A DNA stretch of 52,068 nucleotides. Origin: Rhodobacter sp. Its GTDB lineage: Bacteria; Pseudomonadota; Alphaproteobacteria; Rhodobacterales; Rhodobacteraceae. The notes under the pieces were generated by a model. That model was not told the origin of the DNA, ran no database searches, and saw only the letters and a program-made list of their open reading frames with translations. The stretch is from the NCBI GenBank assembly GCA_020251025.1, contig JADCDI010000063.1, positions 1 through 52,068 of the forward strand. The letters run 5' to 3'. The position numbers and the translations under genes are program-made. Below are positions 35,382 through 43,963 of the stretch, piece by piece. Positions within the stretch are counted from its first letter, which is position 1. Each line of letters starts with the position of its first letter.

Positions 35382-36710
35382 GTGCCGCACCCCCTGACCG
35401 ATTTCATCCATGCGCTGCGCTGGCAGGACGTTCCGCCCGATGTCCAGGACCGGACACGCGATTTTCTTGTTGACCTGCTTGGTGTGGCGGTGGGCGGGAT
35501 CGGCACAAGGCTGAGCCGGATCATCCGCGACCATGCCGCCGACCAGTTCGCCCCCGGCAGCACCCCGGCGCGGATGCTTCTTGACGGTCGCCCCGTCAGC
35601 CCTGCAGGGGCCGCACTGGCCGGCGGCATGACCATCGACGCCTATGACGCCCACGACGGCCACCGCCTGACCAAGGGCCATGCCGGTTGTGCCGCCCTTC
35701 CGGCGGCCATGGCCATGGCCGAGGCGACAGGCCGGCTGGACGGGGGCGATCTTCTGGTATCGCTGCTGCTTGGCTATGAAATCGGCACCCGGGCGGGCAT
35801 CGCGCTGCACCGCACGGCCTGCGATTATCACACCAGCGGGGCCTGGACCGCGCTGTCCTGTTCGGCAATCGCGGCACGCTATCTGGGCCTTGCGGCGGGC
35901 CAGACCCGCCACGCGCTTGGGATCGCCGAATACCACGGACCCCGCAGCCAGATGATGCGCTGCATCGATCATCCGACCATGCTGAAGGATGGCTCCGGCT
36001 GGGGTGGAATGGCGGGGGTTTGCGCCGCCTATCTGGCACGGTCAGGCTTTACCGGGGCACCGGCGATCACGGCGGAAAGCGATGATGTCGCCGACCTTTG
36101 GGGCGACCTTGGCCGGACCTGGCGGGTGATGGAGCAATATTACAAGCCCTTCCCGGTCTGCCGCTGGGCGCAGCCGCCCGTTCAGGCGGTGCTTTCGCTG
36201 ATGCAGGGGCACGGGTTGCGCCCGACCGATGTGGCGCGGATCGAGATCGTGACCTTCCACCAATCCCTGCGTCTTGCCACGCGAACCCCGGCCACGACGG
36301 AAGAGGCCCAGTATTCCACCGCCTTTCCCACCGCCGTCGCCGCTGTGCGCGGCACCATCGGGGCCGGGGACATCGCCGGGGCCGCTTTTGCCGACCCCGA
36401 AATCCGCCGACTGGCCGAGGGGATGGTGGTGACGGAATCCGATACCTACAACGCGGCCTTCCCCGCCCGCCGTATCGCCCATGCCGTTGTCGTCCTGCGG
36501 GACGGAACGCGGCTGGAATCTGCCCCGACCGAAGCGCGCGGCGACCCCGAAGACATGGTCAGCCGCGCGGAAATGCATGCCAAATATCACGCCTGCGCCG
36601 ATCCCCTGCTTGGTGCGGGGCGGGCCGAAGCCCTGCGGGTTGCCGCCGGGCGCCTTGCCCCCGGCCAGTCGGCGCAAACCCTGCTGGACCTTGCCACGGC
36701 GGGTTGCTGA
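35382..36710 (+). CDS. MmgE/PrpD family protein
   Basis: 442 residues, GTG start with a strong SD (AAAGGAGG, 6 nt spacing). Family features: VDLLGVAVGGIGTRLSRII, GMTIDAYDAHDGHRLTKGHAG, and RVMEQYYKPFPVCRWAQPPV. Members include 2-methylcitrate dehydratase, cis-aconitate decarboxylase and many uncharacterised catabolic enzymes such as iminodisuccinate-epimerase-like proteins. No other propionate-cycle genes are here, so PrpD activity is not implied; a dehydration, decarboxylation or epimerisation step in the cluster pathway is more likely. Confidence 0.85.
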   Translation: MPHPLTDFIHALRWQDVPPDVQDRTRDFLVDLLGVAVGGIGTRLSRIIRDHAADQFAPGSTPARMLLDGRPVSPAGAALAGGMTIDAYDAHDGHRLTKGHAGCAALPAAMAMAEATGRLDGGDLLVSLLLGYEIGTRAGIALHRTACDYHTSGAWTALSCSAIAARYLGLAAGQTRHALGIAEYHGPRSQMMRCIDHPTMLKDGSGWGGMAGVCAAYLARSGFTGAPAITAESDDVADLWGDLGRTWRVMEQYYKPFPVCRWAQPPVQAVLSLMQGHGLRPTDVARIEIVTFHQSLRLATRTPATTEEAQYSTAFPTAVAAVRGTIGAGDIAGAAFADPEIRRLAEGMVVTESDTYNAAFPARRIAHAVVVLRDGTRLESAPTEARGDPEDMVSRAEMHAKYHACADPLLGAGRAEALRVAAGRLAPGQSAQTLLDLATAGC

Positions 36711-37094
36711 GGTTTTGCGGATGCCGGAAGCCGGTCTGTCGATTCGGGTCGCGGGCTTCTTGCGGGCGGCCGGAAAATGCCGGCCGCATGGACGTCCGGC
36801 TGGAAAGAAGGGAAATCTTCCGCCTCACGCGGTCTGGCCGGGGCTGTCGCCCCGGCCAGGCGAAGCGCGTGCTGCACACCCGCCGGGCCGGGCGCTGGCC
36901 TTTCGCTGCGCCTGCATGATGGGTTCCTGCGGGACTGCGGTCCCTGGCCGGGCGGGGAAAGGCGCCGCGTTTCCCTGTCAGCCCGGAAAGGCATTCCTCT
37001 TTTCCCGGATCATGACGGTTTTTCTTCCCGGATCATGACGGTTTTCCCGCACGGCAAGCGGCGGGGATGCTTTTCGGCACCCTGCCGGCGGGCG
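36711..37094 (+). repeat. Intergenic region with a degenerate relative of the end-array repeat
   Basis: No gene. CTGGCCGGGGC-TGTC-GCCCCGGCCAG (36834-36859) is a perfect 11-bp hairpin that may end the PrpD-gene transcript. GGCGGGGAAAGGCGCCGCGT and GGGCGCTGGCC resemble modules of the arrays at 1-510 and 51478-52068, and GGATGCTTTTCGGCACCCTG (near 37054-37073) resembles their tail GGCACTTTTCAGCATCCTG. This looks like a decayed copy. Confidence 0.6.
37002..37045 (+). repeat. Tandem 21-nt repeat, period 23
   Basis: Two identical copies of TTCCCGGATCATGACGGTTTT start at 37002 and 37025, separated by 2 nt. They lie in the non-coding gap between convergent genes. Origin by slippage or a duplicated site; function unknown. 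Confidence 0.85.
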
Positions 37095-39530
37095 TCACGC
37101 CCGCAGCCGCCGCCCCTCGGGGTCGAATGCCGGTCCCTGCAGCACGGTCGCCCGGTGCGGCCGGCCAAGGACCATGACAGACAGTTCCGCCCCTGCCGGG
37201 ATGTCGGGGCGCAGATAGGCCAGCGCCAGCGACCGGCCCACATGATAGCCATAGGCACCCGAAGACACTTTTCCGGCAGGCTTTCCTGCGGCATCGAAGA
37301 TCGGCTCGTTTCCGGTGGCATCGGCGCTGGTCGCGTCGATGGCGATGGTCCGCAGCACCTCGCGCGGGGGGCTGGCGGCGATGGCCGCATAGGCGGCCTT
37401 GTTCAGAAAATCCTTGTCCATGCGAACCAGCCCTGCCAGGCCCGTTTCCTGCGGCCAGTATTCGGGCGAATAGTCCCGCCCCCAACTGCCATAACCCTTT
37501 TCCACGCGCAGGCTCATCAGGGCACGGCTGCCCACGGGACCGGCGCCATGGGCTGATCCTGCGGTCAGCAGCGCGTGATAAAGCGCGGGCTGGTCAGCTT
37601 CGGCACAGTGCAGTTCCCATCCCAGATCACCGGTGAAAGACAGGCGCAGCGCGATGCAGCCAATGCCTGCAACCGTGATCCGGGCCGCGCGGGCGAAGGG
37701 AAAAGCGGCATTGGACAGGTCAGCTTCCGTCAGCGGTTGCAACACCTCGCGCGCCAGCGGTCCTGCCACGTTGAAGCCTGCCATCGCTTCGGTCACGCTG
37801 TGCCATGCCGTCCCGGCGGGCAAGGGAACGGCATCGAAGAATCGGCGGTGATAGCGTTCGGCCATGCCCGAGCCGACCATGAAGTAATCGCCGTCATCCA
37901 GACAGGTGACCGTGAAATCGCCCGCGATCCCGCCCCGCTTGCCGATCAGCGGCGCAAGGCAACTGCGCCCCGGGCGGGTGGGAATGCGGTTGGCCAGCAG
38001 CGCCTCGAGCCAGTCGTGCGCCCCTGGACCGCTGATGCGGTAGCGGGCGAAGTTGGAGATGTCGATGATCCCTGCACGATTGCGCAGCATCCGCGCCTCG
38101 CGCCCCACCGGTTCCCACCAGTTCTGCCGTTCGAAGCCCACGGTTTCCTCGCGCGGCTCGCCCTTTGTCGCGAACCAGAGCGGGTGTTCCCAGCCGTAGT
38201 TCAGGCCAAAGACGGCACCCATCTCTTTCTGCTGCCGGTAGACCGGGCGCGTGCGCACAGGTCGGCCCGCTGCGCGTTCCTCGTTCGGGAAATGGATCTT
38301 GAAGCGGTTGGCGTATTGGTCGCGCACCCGCGCCCTGGTGAAATCGCGCCCCGCCCAGGCGCCAAAGCGGGCAAGATCCCAGGCGAACATGTCAAGCGTC
38401 GGTTCCCCCTGGACGATCCATTCGGCCGAAAGCAGGCCAAGCCCGCCGGATTGCGAGAAACCGGGGATGATGCCGTTGCAGCAGAAGTAGTTCCTGAGTT
38501 CCGGCACGGGACCGAACAGGGCCGAGGAATCGGGCGACCAGATCATCGGACCGTTGATGACGCGCTTGATCCCGGCCGTACCCACGGCCGGAACGCGGGC
38601 AATGGCGCGCAGCACGTTGGGTTCGATCCGTTCCAGATCATCGGCGAAAAGTTCATGGCCGAAGCCTGCGGGTGTTCCGTCTTCGGCCCAGAAGCGCATG
38701 TCGCGCTCATAGGCACCGACCAGCAGGCCCTTGCCTTCTTGCCGCAGGTAAAATTCGCCGTCACGGTCGGCGACCGAAGGCAACCGGCGGTCCATCGCGG
38801 CGATCTCGGCGATGGTTTCGGTGACGAAGTACTGATGCTCTGTCGGCACCAGGGGCAGTTCTGTCCCTGCCATGCGCGCCACCTCGCGCGCCCACAGGCC
38901 TGCGGCATTCACCAGCCATCCGGCGCGGATCTCGCCCAGTGGCGTTTGGACAATCCACGACCCGTCCGGCTGCATCCTTGTGGCTGTGACGGGGCAGTTG
39001 CGGTGAATCTGCGCGCCCCGCGCCCGCGCGCCCGCCGCATAGGCCATGGTCACGCCCGACGGATCGACGTTGCCGCCCTGCGGTTCGTACATGATGCAGC
39101 GGACGCCGTCGAAATCGACCAGCGGATGCAGCCGCTCTGCCTCGGTGCGCGTCACCTCGTGAAAGGCCATGCCGTAGTACCGCGCCTTTGCCGCCTGCAG
39201 CCGCAACTGGTGTTCGCGCGCCTCGGTCTGCGCCAGATAAAGGCTGCCCGGCTGGAAAATGCCGCAGCCCTGCCCTGTCTCTGCCTCCAGCTCTTTGTAA
39301 AGCCCCATCGTGTAGTGCTGCAGGCGGCTGATGTTGGTGCTGTCATGCAGCCCGTGGATGTTCGCCGCCGCGTGCCATGTGGAGCCGGAGGTAAGTTCGG
39401 ACCGTTCCAGAAGAACGACATCGCTCCAGCCCAGCCTGGTCAGGTGGTAAAGGATCGAACACCCCACAAGCCCGCCCCCGATGACGACGGCCTGCGCCTG
39501 CGATTTCAGCTTTGTCTCAGGGGTCGTCAT
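37095..39530 (-). CDS. FAD-dependent GcvT-family oxidoreductase (dimethylglycine/sarcosine dehydrogenase-like)
   Basis: 811 residues in the four-part layout of dimethylglycine dehydrogenases: an FAD-binding DAO domain (AVVIGGGLVGCSILYHLTRLGW; GSTWHAA contains the His that usually carries covalent FAD), an FAO linker region (DQYANRFKIHFPNEERAAGRP), GCV_T (near 430-680, with IDISNFARYRISGPGAHDWLE) and GCV_T C-terminal domain. Such enzymes oxidatively demethylate N-methyl amines and pass the carbon to tetrahydrofolate. The ATG at 39530 overlaps the MttB-family gene by 14 nt, so the two are translated together and probably act on the same methylamine. Confidence 0.88.
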   Translation of the reverse strand: MTTPETKLKSQAQAVVIGGGLVGCSILYHLTRLGWSDVVLLERSELTSGSTWHAAANIHGLHDSTNISRLQHYTMGLYKELEAETGQGCGIFQPGSLYLAQTEAREHQLRLQAAKARYYGMAFHEVTRTEAERLHPLVDFDGVRCIMYEPQGGNVDPSGVTMAYAAGARARGAQIHRNCPVTATRMQPDGSWIVQTPLGEIRAGWLVNAAGLWAREVARMAGTELPLVPTEHQYFVTETIAEIAAMDRRLPSVADRDGEFYLRQEGKGLLVGAYERDMRFWAEDGTPAGFGHELFADDLERIEPNVLRAIARVPAVGTAGIKRVINGPMIWSPDSSALFGPVPELRNYFCCNGIIPGFSQSGGLGLLSAEWIVQGEPTLDMFAWDLARFGAWAGRDFTRARVRDQYANRFKIHFPNEERAAGRPVRTRPVYRQQKEMGAVFGLNYGWEHPLWFATKGEPREETVGFERQNWWEPVGREARMLRNRAGIIDISNFARYRISGPGAHDWLEALLANRIPTRPGRSCLAPLIGKRGGIAGDFTVTCLDDGDYFMVGSGMAERYHRRFFDAVPLPAGTAWHSVTEAMAGFNVAGPLAREVLQPLTEADLSNAAFPFARAARITVAGIGCIALRLSFTGDLGWELHCAEADQPALYHALLTAGSAHGAGPVGSRALMSLRVEKGYGSWGRDYSPEYWPQETGLAGLVRMDKDFLNKAAYAAIAASPPREVLRTIAIDATSADATGNEPIFDAAGKPAGKVSSGAYGYHVGRSLALAYLRPDIPAGAELSVMVLGRPHRATVLQGPAFDPEGRRLRA

Positions 39531-41046
39531 GTCCGATCTCTTCCCGCCGCTTGGCGACATAGGCTTCCAGTTCTTCCCGGCGGCCTGCGTCGATCACCGG
39601 TTCTTCGTATTCGGCCAGGGCCTGTTGCCAAAGGTCCGTCGCACGTTGCGCGGCATCTTTGGCCCCGGCGATGGCCCAGTTCTCATAGCTGCGCCAGTCA
39701 GACAGCAATGGTTGATAAAAGGCGTGTTCATAGCGCGCCATCGTGTGGGCTGCGCCGAAGAAATGCCCGCCCGCAGGCACATCGCGGATCGCATCAAAAC
39801 CCAGTTCGTCGGCATCCCATTTCAGCGGGCGCAGGAATTCCACCATGTTCTGCAGGATTTCCACGTCAAGGATCAGCTTTTCGTAGCTGGCCGTCAGCCC
39901 GCCCTCCAGCCAGCCGGCTGCGTGATAGATAAGGTTCGCCCCGCCCAGCACTGCGCCCCAGGTGGCCATGGCGGTTTCATAAGCGGCCTGAAGATCAACC
40001 GTGTTGGACGCATTCGCGTTCGACGTGCGGTACGGAAGGCCGTAGCGGCGCGCAAGCTGGCCCGCGATCACATTAGCCTTTGCATTTTCCGGCGTTCCGA
40101 AGGCAGGCGCGCCGGAACGCATATCGACGTTCGACGTGAAGGCCCCGTACATCACCGGCGTCCCCGGACGGACAAGCTGCGTCAGGACCACGCCGAAAAG
40201 CACCTCGGCATTCTGCTGTGCCATCGCGGCGGGCAGGCTGACGGGTGTCATTGCCCCCATCAGGGTAAAGGGCGTGATCGTCACGGGCTGCCCGTGCCGG
40301 GACATCGCGATCAGCCCGTCGCCCATTGCATCGTCCAGAAGCCTGGGCGAATTGACCGAAATGATGGTGGTCACCCCCGGCGCGCGCGCCATATCCTCCA
40401 GGGTTGCGCCACGCGCAATGGCCATCATGCGGATGCCGTCCATCGCCCGCCCGCGCCCGATGGCGGTGCAGTGGAACGACAGGTCAGACAGCGTGAGGTT
40501 GGCCAGATAGGTATCAAGGTGGCGGGTGTTGGCGGGCAGTTCCTGCGGTGCCGTCACCTGGTTGCCGATCATGTGGATCACGTTAAAGTGCCGGGCAAGC
40601 CGGATGAAGTTGCGGTAATCCTCCAGGTTGCCCGCACGGCGGCCGTTGATGCGGTCGTGCACATTGGGCGGCCCCGCGACCAGCCCGAAGACCAGATCGC
40701 GGCCGCCGAAATGGACCTGCCGCGCAGGATTGCCCGGGGTCAGCGAGAACTGCCTTGGCACGGTGGACAGGGCATTGTCGACGATGCTTTCGTCCAGGCG
40801 CACCACGCCCTCGGCATCGACCTTTGCCCCCGCCCTGCGCATCAGGTCGCGGGCGTTTTCGCCCATCACCTTGATCCCCAGTTCCTTCAGGATGCGGATC
40901 GAGGTGTCGTGCAGATCCTGCATCTGGTCCGGCGTCAGCATCTCAAGCGGCGCATAGGGGTTTGCAACCCGCTCCCACGGCAATTGCGCAATCGCCGCCC
41001 CCGCCGCGCCGCGCCGTCCGCGCCGTCCGCGCCTTGTTTCCCGCAT
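39517..41046 (-). CDS. Trimethylamine methyltransferase (MttB) family protein, non-pyrrolysine
   Basis: A 509-residue TIM-barrel protein of the MttB superfamily. Motifs: MLTPDQMQDLHDTSIRILKELG near the N-terminus, GPPNVHD, CTAIGRGRAMDGIRMM, and RTSNANASNTVDLQAAYETA. There is no in-frame amber codon, so it is a pyrrolysine-free member, such as the corrinoid-dependent glycine-betaine methyltransferase MtgB. No corrinoid protein gene is nearby. The first 15 residues are Arg/Gly-rich (RETRRGRRGRRGAAGAA), common in aerobic relatives. The ATG at 41046 is preferred since upstream sequence lacks family character. Confidence 0.86.
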   Translation of the reverse strand: MRETRRGRRGRRGAAGAAIAQLPWERVANPYAPLEMLTPDQMQDLHDTSIRILKELGIKVMGENARDLMRRAGAKVDAEGVVRLDESIVDNALSTVPRQFSLTPGNPARQVHFGGRDLVFGLVAGPPNVHDRINGRRAGNLEDYRNFIRLARHFNVIHMIGNQVTAPQELPANTRHLDTYLANLTLSDLSFHCTAIGRGRAMDGIRMMAIARGATLEDMARAPGVTTIISVNSPRLLDDAMGDGLIAMSRHGQPVTITPFTLMGAMTPVSLPAAMAQQNAEVLFGVVLTQLVRPGTPVMYGAFTSNVDMRSGAPAFGTPENAKANVIAGQLARRYGLPYRTSNANASNTVDLQAAYETAMATWGAVLGGANLIYHAAGWLEGGLTASYEKLILDVEILQNMVEFLRPLKWDADELGFDAIRDVPAGGHFFGAAHTMARYEHAFYQPLLSDWRSYENWAIAGAKDAAQRATDLWQQALAEYEEPVIDAGRREELEAYVAKRREEIGHDDP

Positions 41047-41138
41047 GACCCTGCCCTTGTGTTGGCCTGCCGCGTTCCGGGCGGGCCGGGCCTGTGCCTG
41101 TCCGCGCCCCGGATCAACGATAGGCGCGCAAAGGGGCG

Positions 41139-41150
41139 CTTTCACGAAAG
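41139..41150. promoter_or_regulatory. Palindrome in the mttB-lysR divergent region
   Basis: CTTTC-AC-GAAAG is a dyad in the 196-nt divergent gap, 93 nt upstream of the mttB-family ATG and the same distance from the lysR ATG. It could be the LysR regulator's target, but only position supports this. Confidence 0.3.
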
Positions 41151-41242
41151 GGAAACAGGGGACTGGCACGAAAAGATTTGGGGGCTTCGGGATATGGTTC
41201 GCCGACCTTGCCTCGGTTAACCTGCAGGAGGAGGGCCACAGC

Positions 41243-42109
41243 ATGAAGACATTGCCGCCACTGAACTACATCCGGTCCTTTGAGGCATCCGCCCGGCATC
41301 TGAGCTTTACCAAGGCTGCGGAAGAGCTTGGCCTGACACAGGCGGCGGTTTCAGGCCATGTGCGTGCGCTTGAGACCTATATCGGGCGGCCCCTGTTCTA
41401 TCGCGCGCCGCGCAGCCTGACGCTGACAGAGGTTGCCGCCTCCTATCTGCCGACGCTGCGGCAGGCGCTTTCGCAGATCGAGATTGCGACCGGTCAGATC
41501 CTGACCGTTCCGCACCGGCAGGAGGTCACGCTGGCCTGTCCCGCCTCGCTGGCCACGAACTGGCTGCCGCAACGTCTGCACCGGTTCCTGCGACAGCATC
41601 CCGAAGTGAACATCACGGTTCATGCGACCATCTGGTCCGAGACAAGCGACCAGATCGCCGACTTGCGGATCACCCCACGGCATTCAAGCCAGCCGCTTTT
41701 GGGGCAAAGCCTTGGCGAGGAACGTCTGTTGATGGTCTGCGCGCCGGGCCTTATGGCGGGCGGGGACCGCATCACGTCCCCAAGGGATGTGCTGCGCTGC
41801 GGGCTGGTGCATGTCCTTGGACGGCAGGATCACTGGGAAGCGTTTGCGCTGCATTTCGGCATTGCCGATCTGCCCTTGCGCAACGGCCTGATGACCGACA
41901 GCTCCAACGTCGCGCTGGAAATGGCAGTGGCGGGACTTGGGTGCGCCATTACCCTGGAGTCTCTGGCAGAGGTCCATCTTCAGCGCGGAACCCTGGTGGC
42001 CCCGTTTCCGGACCGCCTGCCGACCGGCTGGGGCTACGACCTGCACGTTGGCGAATTGAACCCGACCCGTGCCGCCGAACGGCTTATGCAGTTCCTGGTC
42101 AGCGCCTGA
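41243..42109 (+). CDS. LysR-family transcriptional regulator (GcvA-like)
   Basis: 288 residues. The N-terminal winged helix-turn-helix spans about 5-65 (LNYIRSFEASARHLSFTKAAEELGLTQAAVSGHVRALE), with the substrate-binding domain after 90. The start PPLNYIRSFEAS and the length are GcvA-like. SD GGAGGAGG stands 9 nt from the ATG. It is divergent from the MttB/GcvT-type operon and is therefore the probable regulator of that operon; the inducer would be the methylated amine or a product. Confidence 0.9.
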   Translation: MKTLPPLNYIRSFEASARHLSFTKAAEELGLTQAAVSGHVRALETYIGRPLFYRAPRSLTLTEVAASYLPTLRQALSQIEIATGQILTVPHRQEVTLACPASLATNWLPQRLHRFLRQHPEVNITVHATIWSETSDQIADLRITPRHSSQPLLGQSLGEERLLMVCAPGLMAGGDRITSPRDVLRCGLVHVLGRQDHWEAFALHFGIADLPLRNGLMTDSSNVALEMAVAGLGCAITLESLAEVHLQRGTLVAPFPDRLPTGWGYDLHVGELNPTRAAERLMQFLVSA

Positions 42110-42189
42110 TCGGAAAGAAACCCCTTCAGCCGCCTGTCAGGGCATCGGGGAAGGGTTCCCGCGTTTCCGGCCACAGACACGTCAGACAG

Positions 42190-43044
42190 TCACATCCCCT
42201 GGATCCCGCTCTTCCGAAGAAACGCCTTGAAATCAAGAGCCGCAGGATGAACCGCGCGGAGTTCTGCCTGATCGAAGGCAAATCCTGTCTCGTTATGCCA
42301 GCGCAACTGGGCGGCGAACTCGGGCACCAGCCTGCGGAACAGCGGGGCGGGAAGGGACCAGGCCTTTGGCCTTTTTCCCGTGACCTCGCGGTATGCGTCC
42401 TTCATCTGGCCGACGGTCAGGGTATCTCCGGCGAGGTTGATCTTGCGACCGGCCCAAAGGTCGGGGCTGATCAAAGCCCCGGACGCGATCCAGCCCAGGT
42501 CTTCGACCGCAAGCATCTGGAACCTTGTGTCGGGCTTCAGGCTGCCGGCAAGCACGGGGAACATCAGGTGCGGCTTCATCGCGGGGTTCAACAGATTGTC
42601 CATGAACCAGACGGTTCCAAGCAGTGTCCAGCGCAGACCGCTGGCGCGGATGTCGCGTTCCAGCAGCGCCTTCGACAGGAAATGCGCAGGGCCGCCGGGT
42701 TTCAGGCCATCGCCCATCGTGGATTGCACGATATGGTCAACGCCCGCGTTCCGGGCCGCCGCGATCACGCTGCGGCCCTGCCGAAGCTCGCCTGCAAGGC
42801 CCACGCCGGGGCTGTAAAAGTCCTGAACGGAAAAGACACCCCGGACGCCCGCAAAGGCAGCCGGAAGGGTCTCGGGCCGGTCAAGATCCCCGGCAACAAC
42901 TGTGGCACCCAGACCTGCGAGTGTGCGGGCCGCAGGACTGTCTGTCTTCCTTGTCAGGGCGCGAACGGTCTGGCCCCGGCGCAGCAGGGCGCGGGCGACA
43001 GCCCCGCCTTGCTGGCCGGTGGCCCCAAGGACAAGAAAGGTCAC
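42190..43044 (-). CDS. NmrA-type NAD(P)-binding protein
   Basis: A 284-residue Rossmann-fold protein of the atypical SDR (NmrA/HSCARG) group. The dinucleotide loop is LVLGATGQQGGAVARALL and VVAGDLDRPETL follows; the SDR Tyr-x3-Lys is not apparent, as expected for NmrA-like redox sensors and quinone-reductase-like QorB proteins. It overlaps the hydrolase gene stop by 4 nt and so falls under the same TetR control. Confidence 0.84.
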   Translation of the reverse strand: MTFLVLGATGQQGGAVARALLRRGQTVRALTRKTDSPAARTLAGLGATVVAGDLDRPETLPAAFAGVRGVFSVQDFYSPGVGLAGELRQGRSVIAAARNAGVDHIVQSTMGDGLKPGGPAHFLSKALLERDIRASGLRWTLLGTVWFMDNLLNPAMKPHLMFPVLAGSLKPDTRFQMLAVEDLGWIASGALISPDLWAGRKINLAGDTLTVGQMKDAYREVTGKRPKAWSLPAPLFRRLVPEFAAQLRWHNETGFAFDQAELRAVHPAALDFKAFLRKSGIQGM

Positions 43045-43886
43045 GCTGCGGCCCGTTCCGTCAGGAAATCCTGCAGAAGCATGGCCACGTCCTGGGGCGC
43101 GTCGACCGGCGAGATGTGATGGCCGGGGACCGGTGCGAACCGGCCGTTCGGGATGCGCAGCGCCGCCTCGGCCTGACTTTCAAGCGGATAAAGCGCGTCC
43201 GCGCTTCCCGAGATCATCAGCGTCGGGACCGAGAGATCCTTCAACCTTCCGCGAAGCGGCTCGCCGCGCAGAAGGACCGACCGGACCGCCGCCGCCAGCC
43301 TGCGCCGGTCAGCCCCGGCCAGCATGGCGTGGAACCGGGCATGATAGGCCGGGTTGCGGCGCGGGATGTCGGCATCAAAGAAGCGTCTTGCCACCCCGTC
43401 GCGGAAAAACTTCCAGCCGATCATCCAGCGGGCACCGAAGGCAATCATCCGGTCGCCGAAACCGGGCCTTGTCCCGTCAATGTCCATCGGGGTGTTCATC
43501 AGGATCAGCGCCTCCACCCGGTCGGGCGCGGCAAACGCCACCTCTGCCCCCGCCAACCCGCCCCCCGACACGCCGCCGACAACCGCGCGCCGGATGCCCA
43601 TGGCATCCATGACCGCAAGCATCGCCCGACCGGCATCGGCACCGGTGAATTCCTGCCCCGTCCCAGGGCTTGCGCCGTGGCCCGGCCCGTCGATCAACAC
43701 GAAGGTCGCGCTGTCTGCCAGCTTTTCGGCCAGCACGTCGAAGATGTGGCTGTCCGTCATGATCGAAGGCCAAAGCACGATCCTGCGCGGCCCGTGGCCC
43801 ATGATTCGCACCGACAGGTCGCCCAGCGGGGTGGGCACCATGCGCGCGCCCTTGGGTCTGATTTCGGGAAAAGTCTGGATGGTCAT
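43041..43886 (-). CDS. Alpha/beta-fold hydrolase
   Basis: 281 residues. Catalytic triad: Ser in the nucleophile elbow GGVSGGGLAG, Asp in ISGSADALYPLES and His in PGHHISPVDAP; the HGxG-like motif is IMGHGPRRIVLWP. Substrate unknown; the 3-oxoadipate enol-lactonase/haloperoxidase-like group fits best. The ATG at 43886 is preceded by GGAGG at 5-6 nt spacing. First gene of an operon with the NmrA-type gene; the promoter carries two operators for the divergent TetR regulator. Confidence 0.87.
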   Translation of the reverse strand: MTIQTFPEIRPKGARMVPTPLGDLSVRIMGHGPRRIVLWPSIMTDSHIFDVLAEKLADSATFVLIDGPGHGASPGTGQEFTGADAGRAMLAVMDAMGIRRAVVGGVSGGGLAGAEVAFAAPDRVEALILMNTPMDIDGTRPGFGDRMIAFGARWMIGWKFFRDGVARRFFDADIPRRNPAYHARFHAMLAGADRRRLAAAVRSVLLRGEPLRGRLKDLSVPTLMISGSADALYPLESQAEAALRIPNGRFAPVPGHHISPVDAPQDVAMLLQDFLTERAAA

Positions 43887-43901
43887 GATGTCCTCCATAA
43901 A

Positions 43902-43952
43902 GTGAACAATGATTACATACACCCACTTGCCCCTGATGTAAACAGTGATTAC
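43902..43952 (-). promoter_or_regulatory. Promoter with two TetR-type operators
   Basis: Two 15-bp sites of pattern GTRANCANTGNTTAC lie at 43902-43916 (GTGAACAATGATTAC) and 43938-43952 (GTAAACAGTGATTAC, near-perfect palindrome), 36 bp apart. On the minus strand TTTACA (43937-43942) and TATGTA (43914-43919) are exactly 17 bp apart and serve the hydrolase gene; each box lies mostly within one of the two operators. This is a classic repressor-occlusion layout. Confidence 0.75.
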
Positions 43953-43963
43953 AAACTTGTGTC

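Noticed and set aside
35382-36710. Methylcitrate dehydratase (prpD) of propionate metabolism
   Set aside because: No methylcitrate synthase or methylisocitrate lyase nearby; the neighbours are amide and amine hydrolases.
41163-41180. Sigma-54 promoter (TGGCAC) before lysR
   Set aside because: TGGCACGAAAAGATTTG lacks the GC element at the required spacing.
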